The notes under the pieces: model-generated
Seen by the model: only the letters and a program-made list of their open reading frames with translations
What the model was told of the DNA's origin: nothing
Database searches by the model: none
From: Candidatus Micrarchaeota archaeon CG_4_10_14_0_2_um_filter_60_11
Lineage (GTDB): Archaea > Micrarchaeota > Micrarchaeia > Norongarragalinales > Norongarragalinaceae
DNA: 26,144 nt
Assembly (NCBI GenBank): GCA_002792915.1
Contig: PFPF01000053.1
Span: forward strand, 1-26,144
Direction: 5' to 3'
Shown here: one piece after another, positions 20,556 to 26,144 of the stretch
Position numbering within the stretch: position 1 is the first letter of the stretch
How the letters are laid out: each line of letters starts with the position of its first letter
Program-made: the position numbers and the translations under genes

Positions 20556-23516
20556 TCAACCCTTGTCATTCGCCGAGCGCTTTAATGCGTTTGCCTTGGA
20601 ATAAGCCACGGTGACGGCTGCGCCCAATTCCTCGATTTTGACTTCCACGCGGTGTTCGCCCTTCGGCGTTTTCACGCGCTTGGCTTCCGTCGCGCCGACT
20701 TCGCCGGCCAGCCCTTCCAGTTCCGCGCCGTCGTACTCGACGGCTATGCGGTCGGAAACGCTGAAGCCGTTCTCCTTGCGCGACGCCTGCACCGCCCTGG
20801 CGACTTCGCGCACGAGCGCCAAACGCTTGACTTCAGCGTCCAGCGTGACATCGACGTCTACGGACCCGCCGTCGAACTCCTTGCCGCCTGCAAGCGGCTT
20901 CGCCGACGCTTCAACAACGAGCGCGTTGTTCGCCGCCGCGAGCACTTTGCCCAGCGACTTGACCGCCTCCTGCGCCTTCTCTCCGGAAACCGTTATCTTT
21001 TTAACCGGCCAGCGGAGCTTGCGGTTGCGGTCCTTGCGGAGCGCGAGCGCAGCCTCGGTGGCGCGCTGGCAGAACGCCATCAGCTCCTCGAGCTTCTCGT
21101 CGCGCAGCGCCTCGTCTGCTGACGGATAATTCTCGAAGTGCACGCTTTCCATCGCGCCGCCGATTCCCGCGTATACCTTCTCCGTGACGAACGGGCAAAT
21201 CGGTGCGAGCAGCCGGGTGGCGCGGTCAAGGCAGTAGCGCATGGTTTCCGTCGCCTCGGCGTCGCCCGCAGCCATGCGGTCGCGCGCGAGCTTGACGAAC
21301 CAGCGCGAGTAGTCGTCCAAAATGAATTCCATGAGCTTGCGCCCCGCCAGGTGGAACTCGAAGTTTTCCAGGTGGCCTGCAACTTGGCCGGCCACCGTGT
21401 TTGCGCGCGAGATTATCCACTTGTCCTCGACGCGGCCCGGCTTGAACGCGGGGTTCGGCTTGAAGCCGTGCGGCTTGTAAGTCTCGTAGAATTGGAAGGT
21501 GTTCCAATACACGTTGAGCGCGCGGCCGACTTCCTTGGCGGTGTTGGGCGAGAATTTTTGGACGTCCCACGGCGCGATTTCCCAGCAGTAGTAAAGGCGT
21601 ATCGCGTCGGCGCCGATGGCTTCGATGCCGTCGTTTGCCCAAATCACGTTGCCCTGGCTTTTGCTCATTTTTTCGCCTTTCTCGTCGACGACCCAGCCCA
21701 TCATCGCCACGCTCTTGAACGCGGGCTTTTCGTGCGTTGCCATGGCCGCGAACAAAAGCGTGTAAAACCAGCCGCGGATTTGGTCCTGCGACTCGTTGAT
21801 CAAGTCCATCGGGAACATTGACTCAAACAGTTCCTTGTTCTGGTGCGGGTAGCCCAGCGACGCCCAAGGCGCGATTCCCGAGTCGAACCACACGTCGAAC
21901 ACGTCGGGCACGCGGCTCATTTTGCCCTTGCAGTGCGGGCAGCGCAGCTGGATTTTGTCAATCGAGTGCCTGTGCAGGTCGTCAAGGGTTCCGATTTCGC
22001 GGAGCGCCTTGCCTTCGAGCTCGTCAACGCTCCCGATTACCTCGTAGCGGCCGCAGGCGGCGCACTGCCAGATGGGCATCGGGATCGCCCAATAGCGCTG
22101 GCGCGAGATGCACCAGTCCGTGCTGTTCTCCAGCCAGTTCCTGAACGCGTCCTTGCCGAACGCGGGCATCCACCTGGTCTCCTCGTTCGCCTTGAGCATC
22201 TTGTCCTTGACGTAGTCCACCGTCAGGTACCACTGCTTGCTCATGCGGAAAATCAGGGGCGTCTTGCACCGCCAGCACAGCGGGTAGGAGTGCGTTATCT
22301 TTTCAGTGAACAAGAGCTTGCCGTGCCGGTCGAGCCATTCGACTATGTCCTTGTCCGCGTCCTTCACGAATTTTCCCGCGAAGCCGTTAGCCTTTGCGGT
22401 GAAGCGGCCCTGTTCGTCAACCGGGGAGACCGCGGGCAACCCGTAGTGCACGCCGACGTAATAGTCCGTCGAGCCGTGGCCGGGCGCGCAGTGCACGATT
22501 CCCGTGCCGTCCTCCATGGTCACGAACTCCTCGAATTCTTCCGCGCCCTCGTTCGTCTGCTTGTGCTTCTTGTACTTCTTGTGCGCCATGATGGGCACGC
22601 TCGCGTAAACGCGGTGCGCCTTGGCTCCCAGCGCCTTCTGCTGGTCAACGTCGACCAAGGGCTCGTATTCCTTTCCTTCGAGTGCAGAGCCGTCGAGCTC
22701 GCCGACGATTTCGTATTCGACGCCGACTTTTTCCTTTAGCACGCGCTCGACGAGCTTCTTTGCGAGAATGAAAACGTCGTTGCCGACTTTCGCCTTGACG
22801 TACTTCTCCTTGGGGTGCACGAACAGCGCCACGTTGGCGGGGAGCGTCCACGGCGTGGTCGTCCAAACCAGCAGGTACTCGTTTTCCGTTCCCTTGAGCT
22901 TGAACTTGAGGTAAACCGACGGGTCCGCCACGTCTTTGTACGAGTCGCTGACCTCGTAGCCGCTCAGCACGGTTTCGCATTCCGGGCACCAGTGCGTGGG
23001 CGTCTCGCCCTGCCGCAGCATGCCGTGCTCGTGCAGGCGCTTTATGGTCCACCACGCGCTCTCGATGTAATAATTCTTGTAAGTGAAGTACGGCTCGAAG
23101 TACGCGCGCCACGCGCCCAGCTTGTCGTAGTAGTCCATCCATATCTTTTCGTTGTTGAGGATTTTCTGGAGGCACGCCGCGTCGAACTTGTCGATTCCGA
23201 TGCGCTCGATGTCCTTCTTCGTGTGCACGCCCAGCTCCTTTTGCACCACCACCTCGACGGGCAGGCCGTGGCAGTCGAAGCCGGGCTGCATGAAGCAATC
23301 GAAGCCTTGCATGTACTTGTAGCGCGTCCAGACGTCCTTGCACGCCGTGGTCTTGACGTGGCCGACGTGCGGCAGGCCGTTGATGTAGGGCGGCCCGTCC
23401 AGCAAAAAGAATTTTTTGGCGCCCTCGCGGTGCTTGTGCAGGCCCTGGGGAATCTGCTTTTCCTTCCAGAGCGAGTGAGCCTCGCCTTCTATCTTCTTGG
23501 AGTCGTACTGTTCCAC
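20556..23516 (-). CDS. ileS: Isoleucyl-tRNA synthetase
   Basis: The product has 986 residues. Class I signatures are PPYINGLPHVGH (42-53, the HIGH-type motif, H50-V-G-H53) and EKMSKSQGN (KMSKS at 616-620). The CP1 editing domain is present (TTPWTLPANVALFVHP at ~220 and GTGIVHCAPGHGSTDY at ~335). Zinc-type pairs include CPEC (~157) and the CAAC/CPHC knuckles (~480-530). The chain is somewhat shorter than usual for archaeal IleRS, with the C-terminal end reduced. The start is GTG 23516 with GGTGG at 23524-23528, 7 bases away. It heads the operon with DUF350 and proS. Confidence 0.97.
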   Translation of the reverse strand: MEQYDSKKIEGEAHSLWKEKQIPQGLHKHREGAKKFFLLDGPPYINGLPHVGHVKTTACKDVWTRYKYMQGFDCFMQPGFDCHGLPVEVVVQKELGVHTKKDIERIGIDKFDAACLQKILNNEKIWMDYYDKLGAWRAYFEPYFTYKNYYIESAWWTIKRLHEHGMLRQGETPTHWCPECETVLSGYEVSDSYKDVADPSVYLKFKLKGTENEYLLVWTTTPWTLPANVALFVHPKEKYVKAKVGNDVFILAKKLVERVLKEKVGVEYEIVGELDGSALEGKEYEPLVDVDQQKALGAKAHRVYASVPIMAHKKYKKHKQTNEGAEEFEEFVTMEDGTGIVHCAPGHGSTDYYVGVHYGLPAVSPVDEQGRFTAKANGFAGKFVKDADKDIVEWLDRHGKLLFTEKITHSYPLCWRCKTPLIFRMSKQWYLTVDYVKDKMLKANEETRWMPAFGKDAFRNWLENSTDWCISRQRYWAIPMPIWQCAACGRYEVIGSVDELEGKALREIGTLDDLHRHSIDKIQLRCPHCKGKMSRVPDVFDVWFDSGIAPWASLGYPHQNKELFESMFPMDLINESQDQIRGWFYTLLFAAMATHEKPAFKSVAMMGWVVDEKGEKMSKSQGNVIWANDGIEAIGADAIRLYYCWEIAPWDVQKFSPNTAKEVGRALNVYWNTFQFYETYKPHGFKPNPAFKPGRVEDKWIISRANTVAGQVAGHLENFEFHLAGRKLMEFILDDYSRWFVKLARDRMAAGDAEATETMRYCLDRATRLLAPICPFVTEKVYAGIGGAMESVHFENYPSADEALRDEKLEELMAFCQRATEAALALRKDRNRKLRWPVKKITVSGEKAQEAVKSLGKVLAAANNALVVEASAKPLAGGKEFDGGSVDVDVTLDAEVKRLALVREVARAVQASRKENGFSVSDRIAVEYDGAELEGLAGEVGATEAKRVKTPKGEHRVEVKIEELGAAVTVAYSKANALKRSANDKG

Positions 23517-23567
23517 GCGAAAACCACCGGAATTTGAAAAGGAGTTTTTTGCGCGGCTAACAAAAAC

Positions 23568-23588
23568 GCGGGATGATAATCATTCCGC
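23568..23588. repeat. 21-bp palindrome upstream of ileS
   Basis: The arms GCGGGATGAT and ATCATTCCGC flank a central A at 23578; nine of ten base pairs match, with one G:T. On the minus strand it is followed by a T5 run (23562-23566). It could be an operator for ileS, whose start is 52 bases downstream, or a hairpin terminator after hisS. The core ATGATAATCAT also resembles the middle of iron-regulator boxes, but no metal gene is nearby. Confidence 0.7.
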
Positions 23589-23631
23589 AATTCGAGTAAG
23601 CCATCGCGTTAAACCCTTGGGTCGCACCGTT

Positions 23632-23637
23632 AAAAAA
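23632..23637 (-). terminator. T-run after hisS
   Basis: The minus strand has T6 just beyond the hisS TAA (23643-23645), inside the symmetric context GTTTTTTAAC. This is a probable archaeal terminator. Confidence 0.5.
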
Positions 23638-23642
23638 CGTTT

Positions 23643-24962
23643 TTACTTACGACAATCGTCCGCTTTGCCCGCTACCGCGCGCATTTTCTTCGCCGCTTCC
23701 TTTGCATCCAATAGTTCTTCCCTGCCCGTCGCCAAGTCCTTGAGATTTACTTTCCCCAGCTTGGCTTCCTCGTCGCCCACGAACGCGACGAAGGGAATGC
23801 CCTGCTTGTTCGCCCATTCGATGTTCTTGGACGGGCTCCTGCCGTTGAAGTCCACCAAAGCGTTCACTCCCGCGTCGCGGAACGCGGCTGCAACCGCCAG
23901 TGCTTTGGCAAGGTTGGAGTCGCTTATCGGCGCCACCAAAACCGTTGCAACGCTTTTTTTCGCTTCGTTCGCAACCGCCTTCAACGCCTCGCCAATCACG
24001 TCCAAGCCGAACGAGATTCCAACGGCCGGGATTTTTCCGCGCCCGGCGAACGAGCCCACCAATTCATCATACCGTCCGCCCGCCGCGAGGCTGGATTTGA
24101 TTTGCCCGTCTTTCGCGAACACCTCGAAAACCGTGCCAGTGTAATACGAGAGCCCGCGCGCCAGGCTCGCCTGCAATTTGACGAATTGCGCGGGCACGCC
24201 CATCGCCTTTGCGAAAACAAGAAACTCTTTCAATTCGGTTGCGCCTTCCAACCCGTCAACGCGCTTCAGCAGTTTTTCGTTGTCGAGCGCGTCCAGCTCC
24301 TTGAACTCTTTCAGCACTGCAACCGCGGTTTTCGCGTCCAAGCCGCGCTCCTGCAGCTCTTCAAGCACCGCCTGTTCGCCGACCTTTTCGATTTTGTCGA
24401 TTGCGAGGATGATTTCGGCTTCCTTGCTCTTTGGCACGCCTTGCCTTTCCAGCAGGGCATTCAGCAGCTTGCGGTTGTTCACCCGCATTTCCGCCTTCAA
24501 GCCCAGCGCGTTGAACGCGTCGAACGCAACCGCAGCCATTTCGGCGTCCGCCTGCATGCCCGCAACGCCTATCGTGTCAACGTCGCACTGCACGAACTCG
24601 CGGTAACGCCCCAGCTTGACGGGGCCGTCGCGCCACACTGCCGCGATTTGGTAGCGCTTGAACGGCATCGCCATGCGGCTGTTTGAAGCAACGACGCGGC
24701 ACAACGGCACCGTCAAGTCGTAACGCAAGCCCAGCTCGCGCTTTCCCTGGTCCGTGAGCTTGTAAGTCTCCTTGAGTATTTCGGCGCCGCCGGCGTACTT
24801 GCTTCCCAGGATTTCCATGTTCTCGAGCGCGGGCGTTTCGAGCGGGTTGAACCCGTAAGCCTCGAACGCGCGCTTGAGCGCGGCAACTATCCAGTCGCGC
24901 CTGATTTTTTCCTCAGGCAGGAAATCCCTGCAGCCGCGCACGGGCGACAAATCCATTTTCAT
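23643..24962 (-). CDS. hisS: Histidyl-tRNA synthetase
   Basis: The product has 439 residues. Class II features are GLRYDLTVPLCR (78-89), motif 2 R111 with LGRYREFVQCDVDTIG, and the histidine-binding pocket LARGLSYYTG (267-276), GGRYDEL (295-301) and motif 3 PAVGISFGLD (312-321). The C-terminal anticodon-binding domain (~330-425) is present with ATVLVAPISDSNLAKAL. Start ATG 24962 is about 32 bases from a TATA-like box; ATG 24956 is two codons later. The tRNA-His gene lies 41 bases upstream on the same strand, so the enzyme and its tRNA are adjacent. Confidence 0.97.
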   Translation of the reverse strand: MKMDLSPVRGCRDFLPEEKIRRDWIVAALKRAFEAYGFNPLETPALENMEILGSKYAGGAEILKETYKLTDQGKRELGLRYDLTVPLCRVVASNSRMAMPFKRYQIAAVWRDGPVKLGRYREFVQCDVDTIGVAGMQADAEMAAVAFDAFNALGLKAEMRVNNRKLLNALLERQGVPKSKEAEIILAIDKIEKVGEQAVLEELQERGLDAKTAVAVLKEFKELDALDNEKLLKRVDGLEGATELKEFLVFAKAMGVPAQFVKLQASLARGLSYYTGTVFEVFAKDGQIKSSLAAGGRYDELVGSFAGRGKIPAVGISFGLDVIGEALKAVANEAKKSVATVLVAPISDSNLAKALAVAAAFRDAGVNALVDFNGRSPSKNIEWANKQGIPFVAFVGDEEAKLGKVNLKDLATGREELLDAKEAAKKMRAVAGKADDCRK

Positions 24963-24987
24963 AACGCAAAACCTTCACTGCGCACTA

Positions 24988-24998
24988 CTAATTAAAAG
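24988..24998 (-). promoter_or_regulatory. TATA-like box for hisS
   Basis: CTTTTAATTAG on the minus strand lies between the tRNA-His 3' end and hisS. It would give hisS its own transcript with a leader of a few bases. Its T4 could also help end the tRNA transcript. Confidence 0.45.
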
Positions 24999-25003
24999 GA
25001 AAG

Positions 25004-25078
25004 GGCGCGGACCGAGATTTGAACTCGGGTCAAGGGATCCACAATCCCTGATGCTGACCAGGCTACACCATCCGCGCC
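25004..25078 (-). tRNA. tRNA-His (anticodon GTG) with encoded G-1
   Basis: The gene folds fully on the minus strand. The acceptor stem pairs GCGCGGA (from 25077 down) with TCCGCGC (ending at 25005). The extra G-1 (25078) faces discriminator C73 (25004), the identity element of HisRS, so G-1 is genome-encoded. The anticodon stem AGGGA/TCCCT holds loop TTGTGGA, with GTG at 25040-25042 of the complement. The T arm is CCGGG-TTCAAAT-CTCGG with a 4-base variable region. No CCA is encoded. Confidence 0.95.
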
Positions 25079-25094
25079 ATTCTGACTAATTATG

Positions 25095-25107
25095 CCCCAA
25101 GCTGGGG
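25095..25107. repeat. Small inverted repeat upstream of tRNA-His
   Basis: CCCCA and TGGGG flank the 3-base loop AGC. It sits 17-29 bases before the tRNA 5' end, where a TATA box would normally be. No clear TATA box is seen at the usual distance; CATAATTA (about 25086-25093) is too near the tRNA. Confidence 0.5.
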
Positions 25108-25222
25108 GCGTTGGAAAAACGTGAAAACGAACGGAACTCAGAGTAGGCGCGCGTCAATAAACCGTCAATGAAGCAAACCGCCCATCATCGTCCTTTCACT
25201 GCCATTAATCTCGCAGCCGCGG

Positions 25223-25231
25223 TATTTATAA
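25223..25231 (+). promoter_or_regulatory. TATA-like box for alaX
   Basis: TATTTATAA is centred 32 bases before ATG 25259, so alaX would have a leader of only a few bases and no Shine-Dalgarno is seen. Confidence 0.6.
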
Positions 25232-25258
25232 CTTGCCCGCGAACGTTTTTTCGGCAAA

Positions 25259-25909
25259 ATGGCAACTGAAAAACTGTTCTGGAAGGACGCGTATTTAGCC
25301 GAGTGCGCCGCGACGGTAACGCGCGTTGACGGCAACAAGGCTTACCTCGACCAAACCGTTGCGTTCGCGTTCAGCGGCGGACAGCAAAGCGACACGGCGT
25401 TCATAAACGGCGTGCAACTCGCGGAACTGATTGAGGAGAAAGAAGCAAATGAAATTGTGCATGTTTTTCCCGCTGAGCCTGCGCTCAAGGAAGGCGATGC
25501 CGTAACCGTCACGATTGACTGGCCGAAGCGTTTCAAAATCATGCGCCTGCACTCGGCGGCGCACATTGCCGCCATGCTTTTGTTCCAAAAAATCGGCGAC
25601 AAGAAGCTAATCGGGTCCAACATCACCGAGGAAAAGGCGCGCGTTGACTTCGAGCATCCCGAATCCATTTCTCCCGTTCTAGCCGCGCTTGAGCCCGAGC
25701 TGAACGCGTTCATTGCGGAAGCGCATGAAATCAGGACTTACGAAGACGCTGAAAAACCGGGCCGCCGCCTGTGGGAGTGCGGCGAGTGGACGATGCCGTG
25801 CGGGGGCACGCACGTTCGCGATACGAAGGAAATCGGAGTTTTGGCGTTGAAGCGCAAGAACATCGGTTCGGGCAAGGAGCGCATGGAGATTGCGCTGGCT
25901 ACGCCCTGA
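25259..25909 (+). CDS. alaX: Alanyl-tRNA editing protein AlaX
   Basis: The product has 216 residues, a stand-alone trans-editing enzyme that removes wrongly attached amino acids (mainly Ser or Gly) from tRNA-Ala. It matches the editing domain of AlaRS: an N-terminal AFSGGQQSD (residues 37-45, the GG-Q glycine-rich turn) and the zinc ligands H98 and H102 (RLHSAAH) with C181 and H185 (PCGGTH). All four are present, so it is probably active. The length suits an intermediate (AlaX-M) form. The 3' end overlaps the convergent gene by 11 bases. It stands alone with its own promoter. Confidence 0.95.
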   Translation: MATEKLFWKDAYLAECAATVTRVDGNKAYLDQTVAFAFSGGQQSDTAFINGVQLAELIEEKEANEIVHVFPAEPALKEGDAVTVTIDWPKRFKIMRLHSAAHIAAMLLFQKIGDKKLIGSNITEEKARVDFEHPESISPVLAALEPELNAFIAEAHEIRTYEDAEKPGRRLWECGEWTMPCGGTHVRDTKEIGVLALKRKNIGSGKERMEIALATP

Positions 25910-26144
25910 TTTCGTATTTGAGGTCCAACAAGGTTTGCTCAAGTTTGGCCTTGTCCGCCAGATAGGCGAGCTCAATGCCGTTTTTGCCCGCGTGCCTGAG
26001 CAGTTCCGCGAGCACATTCTCCTCGGGCTGGCGCAGCAGCCCTTGGCCGGCTATGACGTACTTGAAGAGTTCGACGTATCTGGCCTCGCCTTGGCCTTCG
26101 GCGAGATAAGGCCGTTCGGTCGCGTAGTCCGCGAGCTGGTTCTG
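25899..26144 (-). CDS. Truncated hypothetical protein (C-terminal 81 residues)
   Basis: An open frame runs in from the right edge of the window to a TAG at 25899-25901. The visible 81 residues are helical, rich in Leu, Ala, Glu and Tyr, with a segment ARYVELFKYVIAGQGLL near the start and ending LDLKYEIRA. No membrane segment is evident. The start lies outside the window. The last 11 bases overlap the end of alaX on the opposite strand. The family is not recognised; the coding call rests on the unbroken frame and the amino-acid makeup. Confidence 0.65.
   Translation of the reverse strand, partial: QNQLADYATERPYLAEGQGEARYVELFKYVIAGQGLLRQPEENVLAELLRHAGKNGIELAYLADKAKLEQTLLDLKYEIRA

Noticed and set aside
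23568..23588. Fur-type iron box (core ATGATAATCAT)
   Set aside because: Only the central bases agree; the flanks are GC-rich and no iron or metal gene is nearby. Kept as a palindrome of unknown use.
25169..25273. Short plus-strand frame of 34 codons before alaX
   Set aside because: It runs through the alaX promoter and start in another frame and has no ribosome-binding site.

Overview
The window is archaeal chromosomal DNA of fairly high GC content. The evidence is a Sec61-beta translocon subunit, ribosomal protein eS17, FEN-1 nuclease with a PCNA-binding tail, aMBF1, archaeal/eukaryotic-type ProRS, AMMECR1, AlaX, AT-rich TATA-like boxes 24-32 bases ahead of start codons, T-run terminators, and tRNAs without encoded CCA. 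Small tight genes, many orphan proteins, and LemA plus DUF2207 and Ig-repeat surface proteins would fit a DPANN archaeon (for example Diapherotrites or Micrarchaeota). That placement is inference; no 16S or other decisive marker is present.

Layout. 1-84 is the end of a membrane protein, followed by a tandem array of five ~30-bp hairpin units (81-231). 272-6844 is a surface-protein district: a small anchored Ig-repeat protein, a CYTH-like protein, a very large secreted coiled-coil protein with a C-terminal anchor, and a second Ig-repeat protein. 6914-12319 holds AMMECR1, LemA, DUF2207, an AbrB-like regulator, Sec61-beta and a membrane-anchored GATase-like protein, with several orphans. 12327-14525 is a compact operon (degenerate kinase-like protein, FEN-1, helical orphan). 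14563-18654 has a membrane-anchored HExxH peptidase, aMBF1, Hsp20, tRNA-Gln(TTG), an orphan, and eS17 coupled to another orphan. 18656-26144 is a translation-fidelity district: ileS-DUF350-proS operon, hisS next to tRNA-His(GTG), AlaX, and a truncated gene at the edge.

Regulatory style. First genes of transcription units mostly look leaderless. Genes with a leader, or inside operons, mostly carry GGTGG/GGTGA or GGAG(G) Shine-Dalgarno sequences. Four divergent pairs appear to share or overlap one TATA element. Convergent genes are packed to within 1-16 bases, or overlap, and one terminator T-tract lies inside the neighbour's codons.

Gene-free stretches. None exceeds about 300 bases. The longest are 85-271 (repeat array plus promoter), 16210-16348 (two promoters), 23517-23642 (palindrome, T-run and ileS leader), and 24963-25258 (tRNA-His, hairpin, promoters). 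No insertion sequence, CRISPR array, integrase or phage gene was seen.
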